Part shown: piece after piece, positions 9,285 through 17,254 of the stretch
Numbering within the stretch: position 1 is the first letter of the stretch
Layout of the letters: each line of letters begins with the position of its first letter
NCBI RefSeq assembly: GCF_003386795.1
Contig: NZ_QTUC01000001.1
Coordinates: 2,170,001 to 2,234,000, forward strand
DNA length: 64,000 nucleotides
From: Thermasporomyces composti
Lineage (GTDB): Bacteria > Actinomycetota > Actinomycetes > Propionibacteriales > Actinopolymorphaceae
Reading direction: 5' to 3'
Notes under the pieces: generated by a model
What the model was told of the DNA's origin: nothing
Databases searched by the model: none
What the model saw: only the letters and a program-made list of their open reading frames with translations
Program-made: the position numbers and the translations under genes

Positions 9285-10556
9285 GTGAGCGAGCGGCCGA
9301 ACATCGTCCTCATTCACTGGCACGACCTCGGCACCTGGTTGGGCACGTATGGTGTCCCGCACGTGTCCAGTCCGTCGGTCGACCGCATCGCCGCCGAGGG
9401 CGTGCGCTTCGACCGAGCGTTCTCCACGGCGCCGCTGTGCAGCCCAGCCCGCGCGGCACTGATGACCGGCCGCTATCCGCACGCGGTGGGGATGCTCGGC
9501 CTCCAACACCACGGCTGGGAGTACCGGCCGGACGTCGAGACTTTGCCGATGCACCTGCGCCGCCTCGGCTACCACAGCGTCAATGTCGGGATGCAGCACG
9601 AGGCGCGCGACCCCGCGCGGCTCGGCTACGACGAGGTCATCGAGGCGCGCGATCCGGCGACCGGATGGCAGCGCGCCGACACCGTCGTCGACCACGCCCT
9701 CGCGTGGCTGCGAGCGCCGGAGCGCCGGCGAGAGCCGTTCCTCGCGGTCGTGGGCTTCTTCGAGGTGCACCGGCCCTACCCGGCTGACCTCTATCCACCC
9801 GACGATCCGGTGTGGGTGCCGCCGTTCCTTCCCGACAACGCGCACACTCGCCAGGATCTGGCGGCGTTCCAGGGCGCGATCCGCGTCGCCGACCGCGCCG
9901 TCGGTCGCCTGGTCGAGGCGCTGCGACAGGAGGCCCTGCTCGACCGCACCTGGATCGTCTTCACCACCGACCACGGGATGGCCTTCCCGCGCGCGAAGTC
10001 GACCCTCTACGACCCGGGGATCAGGGTGTCACTGGTGGTGCGGCCGCCGGACGGGACGTCGTTCCGCCGGGGGCAGACCGACCGGCTGGTCTCGCATGTC
10101 GACGTCGTTCCGACGTTGCTCGACCTGGCGTCACCGGGCGCCGCGCGTCAGCTGTCGGTGGACGGTCGCAGCCACGCGGCCTGGCTCCGCGGCGAGGAGG
10201 ATGCCGGGCGGTCCGAGGTCTTCGCCGAGAAGACGTACCACGACAGCTACGACCCGATCCGAGCGATCCGGACGAGCCGGTGGAAGTACATCAGGAACGC
10301 CGAGCCCGGCCCGCTGCTTCGCTTGCCGCTCGACATCGAGGAGAGTCCGACCCGCGCCGGCATGGGCGACGACCACGTGCGGCCTCGACCCGAGGTCGAG
10401 CTCTACGACCTCGCGGCCGACCCGTGGGAGCGCCGAAACCTCGCCGGGCAGCCCGACGTCGCCGACGTCGAGCGCGAGCTCGCGGCCGCTCTCGACCAGT
10501 GGCAGCGAGCCACCGGCGATCCCCTGCTGGACGGACCGGTGCCGGCACCGGCCTGA
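9285..10556 (+). CDS. Sulfatase (formylglycine-dependent, S1 family)
   Basis: A 423-residue sulfatase, apparently cytoplasmic because no signal peptide is visible. The N-terminus RPNIVLIHWHDLG is the metal-binding strand. The modification motif is CSPAR at residues 52-56, where Cys52 (codon 9438-9440) would be converted to formylglycine. A second metal site is in FTTDHGMAF and a conserved lysine lies in KTYHDSYDP. The chain resembles N-sulfoglucosamine sulfohydrolase-type members more than arylsulfatases, but the substrate is not certain. GTG 9285 has no Shine-Dalgarno site; TAGGTT lies eight bases upstream, suggesting a leaderless transcript. Confidence 0.88.
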   Translation: MSERPNIVLIHWHDLGTWLGTYGVPHVSSPSVDRIAAEGVRFDRAFSTAPLCSPARAALMTGRYPHAVGMLGLQHHGWEYRPDVETLPMHLRRLGYHSVNVGMQHEARDPARLGYDEVIEARDPATGWQRADTVVDHALAWLRAPERRREPFLAVVGFFEVHRPYPADLYPPDDPVWVPPFLPDNAHTRQDLAAFQGAIRVADRAVGRLVEALRQEALLDRTWIVFTTDHGMAFPRAKSTLYDPGIRVSLVVRPPDGTSFRRGQTDRLVSHVDVVPTLLDLASPGAARQLSVDGRSHAAWLRGEEDAGRSEVFAEKTYHDSYDPIRAIRTSRWKYIRNAEPGPLLRLPLDIEESPTRAGMGDDHVRPRPEVELYDLAADPWERRNLAGQPDVADVERELAAALDQWQRATGDPLLDGPVPAPA

Positions 10557-10563
10557 TCGAGGC

Positions 10564-11367
10564 TCAGGAGTCGGACGAGGGCGACGTCCGGCCGCCGCGG
10601 GTCGATCGGCCGGACGAGCGCCGCTTGCCGCTCGCCTGGCTCGAGCTCTCCGACGTTTGCTCGCTGGCGCCCCCGTCGTTCGGAGAACCCGGGTGGTCCG
10701 CCGACGCCTCGACACCCGACGCCTTGACGCCGGGCTGAGCGGCGGCCGAGGCGTCCGACGTCGCGTGGTTCGCCAAGGCCTCGTCCGGCGACGCACTCGT
10801 CTGATCGGCAGGCCGCTGGGCTGGGCTCGTTGAGGCTGGGCTCGTCGCGCTGGTGCGGCCGAAGCTCGCCGGTCTCGTCGGCGTGGGCTGCGCCGGCGCC
10901 GGCATCGGCTGCCATCGCTCGTTGCTCCCGCCCACGAGGTAGCGGTAGGCGGCGTAGGCCGCACCGCCGAGCGCCGACACGACGAGGAGGCGGACCAGCC
11001 AGCGTGACCTGCGACGAGCCGGGCGTGTGTCGATCTCTCCCTTGAGCGCGGCGACAGCGGCCGACCCCCGCCGCACGGCTTCCACACGGTACGGCTCCGT
11101 GGCGGCGACCGCGCTGGTCACGGCACCCGCCACCTTGGGAACCACGTCCTCGACTAGGGCGGTCCGGGCGCTCTCCACCGCGGGGCTGATGCGCTCGCGT
11201 GCGTCCTCCACCACGGGTGTGATTCGCTCACGGACGTCTTTGACGGCCGGACCGAGACGCTCCCTCGCGCTCTCGACCGCTGGGGTGATCCGATCCCAGG
11301 CGTGCTCGGCGGGTGGGATCGGTGTACCCCGTCGCTTCGAGGTCCGTGCCTTCTTCTGGCGTCCCAT
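10564..11367 (-). CDS. DUF5324-like membrane-anchored helical protein
   Basis: A 267-residue protein starting at ATG 11367 behind GAGGAGG. The basic N-terminus MGRQKKARTSKRRG is followed by amphipathic repeats of 11-14 residues (TPAVESARERLG, PAVKDVRERIT, PVVEDARERIS, PAVESARTALV), reminiscent of apolipoprotein-like or YtxH-like helices. A single membrane segment, WLVRLLVVSALGGAAYAAYRYL, lies near residues 125-146, and the rest is a Ser/Ala/Pro-rich disordered tail. Its position beside a cyclophilin and crgA matches DUF5324-type proteins of other Actinomycetota. That assignment rests on synteny and architecture, and no function is known. It converges on the sulfatase with a seven-base gap. 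Confidence 0.7.
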   Translation of the reverse strand: MGRQKKARTSKRRGTPIPPAEHAWDRITPAVESARERLGPAVKDVRERITPVVEDARERISPAVESARTALVEDVVPKVAGAVTSAVAATEPYRVEAVRRGSAAVAALKGEIDTRPARRRSRWLVRLLVVSALGGAAYAAYRYLVGGSNERWQPMPAPAQPTPTRPASFGRTSATSPASTSPAQRPADQTSASPDEALANHATSDASAAAQPGVKASGVEASADHPGSPNDGGASEQTSESSSQASGKRRSSGRSTRGGRTSPSSDS

Positions 11368-11616
11368 CTGGTTGCGCCTCCTCGTTCCCACCGTCGTGGG
11401 TCTTTGAGGTCCCTGGCGAGCTCGGCCGGGGCGAGATGTCGCGGAGGCCGCGGCGGCCGTGTGGCGAGGGACCATCCGTGATGCTCTTCCCCGGCTCCTT
11501 CCCGATCATGCCCCCTGCTGGCCGGTCTTGTCCTCCGACGACACCCTGGAGGTGGTGTGCTTGTCAACGTGGGAGGATCGGTCCGACGACAGGACCTGAG
11601 GGAGAGGGGACATTCG

Positions 11617-12147
11617 GTGAGCGAGGAGCCCTACGCCATACTTCACACCTCGGTCGGGGACATCGTGCTGCGGCTCTTCCCCGACCACGCCCCCAAGACG
11701 GTGAAGAACTTCATCGGCCTCGCCCAGGGGACCCGCGAGTGGATCGACCCCGCGACCGGACAGAAGACCACCAAGCGCTTCTACGACGGGTTGACGTTCC
11801 ACCGGGTCATCGAGGGCTTCATGATCCAGGGTGGCTGTCCACTTGGGACGGGTACCGGCGGGCCTGGCTACCGCTTCGACGACGAGATCCACCCGGACCT
11901 GCGCTTCGACCGGCCGTACCTGCTGGCGATGGCGAACGCTGGACCCAACACGAACGGGTCACAGTTCTTCATCACGGTGTCGCCCACACCCCACCTCAAC
12001 GCCCGGCACACGATCTTCGGTGAGGTCGCCGACGAGGAGAGTCGGGCCGTGGTCGACCGGATCAGCAAGGTGCCGACGGGCCCCATGGATCGGCCGATCG
12101 AACCCGTGGTCATGACGTCGGTCGACGTCGAGATGCGTGAAGTGTGA
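11617..12147 (+). CDS. ppiA: Peptidyl-prolyl cis-trans isomerase (cyclophilin)
   Basis: A 176-residue single-domain cyclophilin that catalyses prolyl isomerisation; no signal peptide, so cytoplasmic. Family motifs are in order: [35 protein letters not shown] with the active-site Arg, [31 protein letters not shown] 11617 follows a GGGAGAGGGG stretch; an upstream start in the same frame would add 20 non-conserved residues. It is followed four bases later by the rhomboid gene, a linkage conserved in Actinomycetota. Confidence 0.95.
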   Translation: MSEEPYAILHTSVGDIVLRLFPDHAPKTVKNFIGLAQGTREWIDPATGQKTTKRFYDGLTFHRVIEGFMIQGGCPLGTGTGGPGYRFDDEIHPDLRFDRPYLLAMANAGPNTNGSQFFITVSPTPHLNARHTIFGEVADEESRAVVDRISKVPTGPMDRPIEPVVMTSVDVEMREV

Positions 12148-12151
12148 GGCC

Positions 12152-13075
12152 GTGACTGACCTACCCCGCCCCGATGACGGCACCGGTACCGAGGAGCCGC
12201 GTCCCCCTGGCTCGGTACCGGTCTGCTACCGCCATCCCGAACGGGAGTCCTACATCCGCTGCCAGCGTTGCGGGCGCTTCATCTGTCCCGACTGTCAGCG
12301 GCAGGCGGCGGTGGGCTTCCAGTGCGTCGAGTGCGTTCGCGAGGCTGCCCGCACGATGCCGACGATCCGAACCAGGTTCGGCGGCGTCGTGCGGGGTGGT
12401 GGCGCTGTCGTCACTAAGGTCATCCTCGGCCTCAACGTGGCCGTGTTCGCCTTGACGTTCCTGCTGGGGCCCGCCTTCGAGCAGTGGCTCATGCTGATCG
12501 GCCGACCGTGGTTCCTCACACCCGAGATCGGCGAGGCGCCCGGCGTGGCGGGAGGTGCCTACTGGCGACTGCTCACCGCGGCGTTCCTGCACCTCGACCT
12601 GTGGCACCTGCTGATCAACATGTTCTCCCTCTGGGTCCTCGGCCCGCCGCTGGAGTACCTCCTCGGTCGCTTCCGCTTCGCCGCCCTCTATCTCGGCAGC
12701 GCGCTCGCGGGTTCCGCGGTGGCGTACGCGTTCACTTCGCCCCTTGTGCCCGTGGTGGGTGCCTCTGGAGCGATCTTCGGCCTCTTCGGCGCCACGGTCG
12801 TCCTGGCCCGACGCATGCGTGCGGACATGAGCTGGTTCGTCGGGATCCTCGCCATCAACATCGTGCTCAATGTGGTCTTCCGAAGCTTCCTGTCGTGGCA
12901 GGGCCACCTGGGCGGCTTCTTGGCCGGTCTCGCGATCGGAGCGGCGCTCGTGTACGCCCCGCGGGAGCGCCGTGACCTCGTCCAGGCGCTCGGCTTCGCT
13001 CTCGTGATGGCGGCGACGATCGGGCTGATCGTGTGGCGGACCAGTCAGCTCACCGGCGACTATGCCGGCTTCTAG
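12152..13075 (+). CDS. Rhomboid family intramembrane serine protease with Zn-binding N-terminus
   Basis: A 307-residue protein starting at GTG 12152. Residues 25-61 hold a B-box-like zinc site, with cysteines 25, 37, 40, 45, 48, 58 and 61 and His28. Six membrane segments follow. The catalytic dyad is Ser205 in GASGAIFG and His252 in GHLGGF; the conserved HLDLWHLLINM loop is also present. It would cleave membrane proteins within the lipid bilayer. The gene lies four bases after the cyclophilin and just before the DnaA-box cluster. Confidence 0.95.
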   Translation: MTDLPRPDDGTGTEEPRPPGSVPVCYRHPERESYIRCQRCGRFICPDCQRQAAVGFQCVECVREAARTMPTIRTRFGGVVRGGGAVVTKVILGLNVAVFALTFLLGPAFEQWLMLIGRPWFLTPEIGEAPGVAGGAYWRLLTAAFLHLDLWHLLINMFSLWVLGPPLEYLLGRFRFAALYLGSALAGSAVAYAFTSPLVPVVGASGAIFGLFGATVVLARRMRADMSWFVGILAINIVLNVVFRSFLSWQGHLGGFLAGLAIGAALVYAPRERRDLVQALGFALVMAATIGLIVWRTSQLTGDYAGF

Positions 13076-13118
13076 GCCGTCGCAGGGACGCGTCCAGGCG
13101 GGACCTCGCCCGAGTGGT

Positions 13119-13313
13119 TTGTCCACAGGCTGTGGGTCATCCCCAGGGTCCTGTGGATCGCAGGTATGCCGCGAGCAGATCTCTGGTCGAGGTGTCGCCG
13201 CAGGTCAACGGTGGTGCGTCAGGCTGCGTGGGACGCGCGGCGTGGAGTTCCACAGCAACTCATCCACAGCCTGGGGATGGCCTGTGGATGAGTTGGGGAT
13301 GGCTTGTGGATTG
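13119..13313. promoter_or_regulatory. Cluster of DnaA-box-like 9-mers
   Basis: The gap between the convergent rhomboid and crgA genes holds a perfect actinobacterial DnaA box, TTGTCCACA, at 13119-13127. Near matches lie at 13152-13160 (minus), 13260-13268 (TCATCCACA), 13283-13291 (minus, TCATCCACA) and 13305-13313 (minus, CAATCCACA). The last three fall within 55 bases, with the middle two facing each other. No gene fits in this gap. Confidence 0.65.
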
Positions 13314-13318
13314 ATGGG

Positions 13319-13573
13319 TCAGCGCCACTGGGTGGACACGACGAAGCCGATGGCGATGAGCCCCATGCCGACGAGGATGTTCCAGTTGTTCAAGTCGCGC
13401 ATGAGGGGGATCTCGCTCCCGGCCAGGTAGAAGACGACCAGCCAGAGCAGACCCACGATGAAGCAGGTGAGCATGACAGGCGCGACCCACCGGCCACCGT
13501 GGATGGCCTTCGCCGGCGCCTTCTCCGGCGGCGGGGTGAACACCTGCTTCTTCCGGTTGCGCGACTCAGGCAC
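13319..13573 (-). CDS. crgA: Cell division protein CrgA
   Basis: An 84-residue protein starting at GTG 13573 with GGGAGG eight bases upstream. A basic cytoplasmic N-terminus (PESRNRKKQ) is followed by two membrane segments: residues 29-50 (WVAPVMLTCFIVGLLWLVVF) and 66-81 (ILVGMGLIAIGFVVST). The spacer NNWN and the terminal STQWR are CrgA hallmarks. CrgA is an actinobacterial septum protein that interacts with FtsZ-ring and peptidoglycan enzymes. A longer in-frame extension reading back through the DUF881 gene is spurious. Confidence 0.95.
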   Translation of the reverse strand: MPESRNRKKQVFTPPPEKAPAKAIHGGRWVAPVMLTCFIVGLLWLVVFYLAGSEIPLMRDLNNWNILVGMGLIAIGFVVSTQWR

Positions 13574-13663
13574 GTCGCCGTCCTCCCGCATGCGACACTC
13601 TCTGGGCGACTCGCTGTCCGTTAGCGTAGTCATTGCGGCGCAGCCGATCACGACGGAGGCGAG

Positions 13664-14515
13664 GTGGGCGACGAGAGGGTCGAGCCGGCGGGATCGCCGG
13701 CGTCCGTACCACTCGAGGAGCGGGCCGACCCGCGGCCGATATCGCTCCCGGACGACAGTGCCGGCGCCGATCGCTCCGGAGCGAGTCGGATCGTGTACCG
13801 CCTGCTTGCGGCCGTGACCTTCGGCCTCGCCGGCTTCCTGGGCGTCACCAGCGCGGTGAGTGCCGCCGGTACCGACCTGCGTGCCGAACGCCAGACCGAC
13901 ATCGCCGATCTCGCCCGCGCCCAGCTGCAGCGCGCCCGCGAGCTCGACGCCGAGCTGGCGGATCTGCGCGAGGAGGTCGACGAGCTGCTCGCGCGTCAGT
14001 CCGGTGACGAGGAGGCTCAGGTCGCCCAGAAGGAGCTGGAGCGCATCGCGCCGGTCGCCGGCCTCACTGCCGTCACGGGGCCTGGGGTCGCGGTGACCCT
14101 CGATGACGCGCCGCCGAGCGCGCGTTCCTCGGACGTGGATCCCGACGCTCTCGTCGTCCATCAGCAGGACATCCAGGCGGTGGCCAACGCGTTGTGGGCC
14201 GGTGGCGCCGAGGCGATGACCATCCAGGGTCAGCGCATCATCTCGACGTCGGCCATCCGTTGTGTCGGGAACTCCGTCGTCTTGCACGGGATCCCGTACC
14301 CGCCGCCCTACCGCATCGAGGCCGTCGGTGACGTGGACGGCATGATTCGGGCCCTGGAGAAGTCTCCCCAGGTCGAGGCCTACCTGAGCTATGCCAAGGA
14401 CCCCCGCTACGGCTTGGGCTGGAAGCTCGAGCGCCTGCCCTCGGTGACCATCCCGGCCTTTGACGGGTCGCTCACGCTCGACTACGCGAGGTCCGCCGAC
14501 GACGCGAGCCGCTGA
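13664..14515 (+). CDS. DUF881 family membrane-anchored protein
   Basis: A 283-residue protein starting at GTG 13664 after GGAGGCGAG. A 40-residue cytoplasmic N-terminus is followed by one membrane segment (LLAAVTFGLAGFLGVTSAVSA), then a coiled-coil-like stretch (LQRARELDAELADLREEVDE) and the DUF881 domain. That domain includes GPGVAVTLDDAP, the motif LVVHQQDIQAVANALWAGGA, and AISIQGQRI-like TIQGQRIIS. The family is common beside crgA and is related to YlxW/YlxX proteins; its role is not established. It is transcribed divergently from crgA. Confidence 0.9.
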   Translation: MGDERVEPAGSPASVPLEERADPRPISLPDDSAGADRSGASRIVYRLLAAVTFGLAGFLGVTSAVSAAGTDLRAERQTDIADLARAQLQRARELDAELADLREEVDELLARQSGDEEAQVAQKELERIAPVAGLTAVTGPGVAVTLDDAPPSARSSDVDPDALVVHQQDIQAVANALWAGGAEAMTIQGQRIISTSAIRCVGNSVVLHGIPYPPPYRIEAVGDVDGMIRALEKSPQVEAYLSYAKDPRYGLGWKLERLPSVTIPAFDGSLTLDYARSADDASR

Positions 14516-14570
14516 CGCCGAACGCAACCCCTGTCCCGGAAGGTCATCGGTCGGCCAGCACAATGGCCCC

Positions 14571-15194
14571 GTGACCGCGCGTGTCCTCGTCGTCGACAAC
14601 TACGACTCGTTCGTCTACAACCTCGTCCAATACCTCTACCAGCTCGGCGTCGAATGTGACGTTCGTCGCAACGACGAGCTCTGTCCGCGCGACGTCGACG
14701 GCTTCGCCGGTGTGCTCCTCTCGCCCGGCCCTGGCACCCCCGAGGAGGCCGGAGTCTGTGTGGACCTCATCCGGTACGCCGCCGGGCGGGTCCCGATCTT
14801 CGGTGTCTGCTTGGGTCTCCAGGCGATCGCCGTGGCCTACGGTGCGACGGTCAGCCGAGCACCTGAGCTGCTGCACGGCAAGACCAGCCGGATCCGACAC
14901 TCCGGCGTCGGGGTTCTGGCGGGCCTGCCCAACCCCTTCACCGCGACCCGGTACCACTCCCTCGCGGTCGAGTCGGCCACCGTGCCCACGGAGCTCGAGA
15001 TCACCGCGTGGACGGACTCGGGCGTGGTGATGGCGCTCCGCCACCGCGACCTGGCCTGTGAGGGTGTGCAGTTCCATCCCGAGTCCGTGCTCACCGAGGG
15101 CGGTCACCGCATGCTCGCCAACTGGCTGGAGGTCTGCGGCGTCGACGGCGCGGTCGAGCGCTCGGCCGGTCTCGCGCCCGTCGTCGATCGCTGA
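14571..15194 (+). CDS. Glutamine amidotransferase, TrpG/PabA type
   Basis: A 207-residue class I amidotransferase that releases ammonia from glutamine for anthranilate or aminodeoxychorismate synthesis. Motifs: VDNYDSFVYNLVQYL at the start, LSPGPGTPEEAG (oxyanion region), the nucleophile Cys in FGVCLGLQ, and the His-Glu pair in GVQFHPES. In Actinomycetota this gene adjoins pknB, as here, with no synthase large subunit beside it. The partner and therefore the pathway (tryptophan or folate) cannot be fixed. GTG 14571 is preceded by CACAAT and six bases, a leaderless-type arrangement. Confidence 0.92.
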   Translation: MTARVLVVDNYDSFVYNLVQYLYQLGVECDVRRNDELCPRDVDGFAGVLLSPGPGTPEEAGVCVDLIRYAAGRVPIFGVCLGLQAIAVAYGATVSRAPELLHGKTSRIRHSGVGVLAGLPNPFTATRYHSLAVESATVPTELEITAWTDSGVVMALRHRDLACEGVQFHPESVLTEGGHRMLANWLEVCGVDGAVERSAGLAPVVDR

Positions 15195-15285
15195 CCAGTC
15201 GACCGCTAGCCAGTCGACCGCTAGTCCGTCGACACGGACCAGAGGCACGCGCACGAGACCTCGGCCGGCCGCTCGCGAGCGCGCC

Positions 15286-15321
15286 GGTGTCCTCGCGCCG
15301 CGGTAAGGCCGCGAGGACACC
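15286..15321. terminator. Bidirectional terminator between trpG-like gene and pknB
   Basis: GGTGTCCTCGCG at 15286-15297 pairs perfectly with CGCGAGGACACC at 15310-15321 around a 12-base loop. It lies between two convergent genes. No U-tract follows, as is common in high-GC actinobacteria. Confidence 0.75.
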
Positions 15322-15374
15322 AGCGCCATGTCTCCACCGTCGGAACCTGTGCCGGTGGGCGCTCGTCCGTCCGG

Positions 15375-17207
15375 TTAGCCCTCCTGCGGTGGTGTGGGCG
15401 TCGGCCGGGGCGTCTCCGTGGGGCTTGGAGACGGCTCCGGTTCGGGCTCGGGCTCCGGCTCGGGTTCCGGTTCGGGCTCGGGTTCCGGCTCGGGTTCCGG
15501 CTCGGGTTCGGGTTCGGGTTCCGGCTCGGGCTGGGGAGCGGCGGCGATGACGATCGTCACCGTCGTACCCCTCTCCCGTCGCTGGCCCGCGGACGGGGTC
15601 TGTTCGATGACGGTGCCCGGCGAGGCGTCGGAGGTCGTCCGGAAGATCGGGCGCGGACGGAAGCCGGCCCGCTCCAGCCGCCGTTCCGCGTCGGACTGGT
15701 CTTCTCCGACCACGTCGGGGACCTCGATCAGGCCACTGGAGTAGATGAGGACCACCTCGGAGCCGGCGGGAACGCGCTCGCCCTCCTCGGGCTCGACCGC
15801 GACGACGGTGCCCTCCGGCTCGTCCGACTCGGGGTCTTCGCGATCGGTGACCTCGAAACCCTTCGACTCCAGAAGCGCCCGGGCCTCGTCGACCTGCATG
15901 CCGACGACCTCGGGGATCTCGACCTCGGGTTGGCCACTGGAGATCGTGATGTCGACCGTGCCGTTGACCTCGACCGGGTCACCCGGAGCCGGGTGCTGGG
16001 ACATCACCAGGCCCTCGGGCACCGTCTCGCTCGCCTCGGTACGGACCTCGCCCAGACGCAGGTCGTTCTGCGCCAAGATCCGCTCCGCCTCTTCCTGCGT
16101 GCGATTGAGCAGCGTCGGCGTGGTCACCGTGTTGGCGCTGCCGAACAGCGTCCGATAGCCGATGAACGCTGCGACGCCGAGGACGAAGAGGATCGAGATC
16201 GCCAGCATGACGTAGGCGACCTTGCGGGCTCGGTCCGGACCTTCGTCTTCCTCGGGCTCCTCCTCCGGAGGCGGCTCCCACTGCGCGGTGGGTTGAGGGT
16301 CCATCGGCTCATCCGGCGGAAGGAACCGGGCGGTGGCGTCGACGGGAACCACCGGGGCGGTCACGGCCTGGCCGGCGAGCGCGCGATCGATGTCCTCGCG
16401 CATCTCCGCCGCGGACTGGTACCGGTCGATCGGCTTCTTCTGCAAAGCCTTGAGCGTGATCGCGTCCGCGACCGGAGGCACCTCGGGGTCCAGCATGGAC
16501 GGCGGCCGCGGCTCCTCCCGGACGTGCTGGTAGGCCACCGACACGGGGGAGTCGCCCACGAACGGCGGACGGCCCGTGAGCAGCTCGTAGAGCAGGCAGC
16601 CAGTGGAGTAGATGTCGCTGCGCGCGTCGACCGTCTCGCCCCGCGCTTGCTCCGGAGAGAGGTACTGCGCGGTACCGATCACCGCCGCGGTCTGCGTCAT
16701 CGTCGCCGACGCGTCGGCCACTGCGCGGGCGATGCCGAAGTCCATGACCTTGACGTCGCCCTGTGGGGTGAGCATCACGTTGCCGGGCTTGATGTCGCGG
16801 TGGACGATGCCCGCCCGGTGGCTGTACTCCAGGGCGTCGAGGATGTCAGCGGTGATCTCGAGGGCGCGCTCCGGCAGGATGCGCCGGCCCTCTCGGAGCA
16901 CGTCACGGAGCGTGCGTCCCTCGACGTACTCCATCACGATGTACGGCACGGAGACGCCGTCGATGATCTCCTCGCCGGTGTCGTAGACGGCGACGATGGA
17001 CGGGTGGTTCAGTGACGCCGCTGACTGCGCCTCCCGCCGGAACCTGGCCTGGAATGTCGGGTCGGTCGCGAGGTCGTGGCGCAGTGTCTTGACCGCCACA
17101 GTGCGTCCCAACCGACGGTCGATACCGATCCGTACCTCGGCCATCCCCCCGTGACCGAGCACCTCGCCTAGGTCGTAGCGACCTCCGAGGAAGCGTCGCT
17201 CAGTCAT
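15375..17207 (-). CDS. pknB: Ser/Thr protein kinase PknB with three PASTA domains
   Basis: A 610-residue receptor kinase sensing peptidoglycan fragments. Kinase domain: glycine loop GHGGMAEV (18-25), Lys40, HRD at 136-138, DFG at 156-158, and activation-loop threonines 171 and 173 in [13 protein letters not shown], the PstP-controlled sites. A cytoplasmic linker leads to a membrane segment at 330-351. Three extracellular PASTA repeats follow at about 362-425, 429-492 and 494-556. The end is an unusual Pro-Glu repeat (558-592) and a Pro/Thr tail. It is the last gene of the fhaA-fhaB-pstP-rodA-pbpA-pknB run. The pknA gene often found here is absent. Confidence 0.97.
   Translation of the reverse strand: MTERRFLGGRYDLGEVLGHGGMAEVRIGIDRRLGRTVAVKTLRHDLATDPTFQARFRREAQSAASLNHPSIVAVYDTGEEIIDGVSVPYIVMEYVEGRTLRDVLREGRRILPERALEITADILDALEYSHRAGIVHRDIKPGNVMLTPQGDVKVMDFGIARAVADASATMTQTAAVIGTAQYLSPEQARGETVDARSDIYSTGCLLYELLTGRPPFVGDSPVSVAYQHVREEPRPPSMLDPEVPPVADAITLKALQKKPIDRYQSAAEMREDIDRALAGQAVTAPVVPVDATARFLPPDEPMDPQPTAQWEPPPEEEPEEDEGPDRARKVAYVMLAISILFVLGVAAFIGYRTLFGSANTVTTPTLLNRTQEEAERILAQNDLRLGEVRTEASETVPEGLVMSQHPAPGDPVEVNGTVDITISSGQPEVEIPEVVGMQVDEARALLESKGFEVTDREDPESDEPEGTVVAVEPEEGERVPAGSEVVLIYSSGLIEVPDVVGEDQSDAERRLERAGFRPRPIFRTTSDASPGTVIEQTPSAGQRRERGTTVTIVIAAAPQPEPEPEPEPEPEPEPEPEPEPEPEPEPEPEPEPSPSPTETPRPTPTPPQEG
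15431..15533 (-). repeat. Hexanucleotide repeat coding (Glu-Pro)n in PknB
   Basis: About seventeen six-base units of the form GAG/GAA-CCG/CCC on the minus strand encode the Pro-Glu stretch of the PknB tail. Units alternate in synonymous positions, so it is partly diversified. Copy number could vary between strains. Confidence 0.85.
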
Positions 17208-17254
17208 TCCCTACCTTCCTGTGTGGTGATGGGGCTGTGCGGGGGTCACGGTGC

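Noticed and set aside
13574-14599. In-frame upstream extension of crgA through the DUF881 gene
   Set aside because: The extension is antisense to DUF881 and has no conserved sequence; crgA has its own ribosome site and normal length from 13573.
15195-15224. Two tandem copies of CCAGTCGACCGCTAG after the TrpG-like gene
   Set aside because: Only two copies in a short gap; no regulatory or structural role can be supported.
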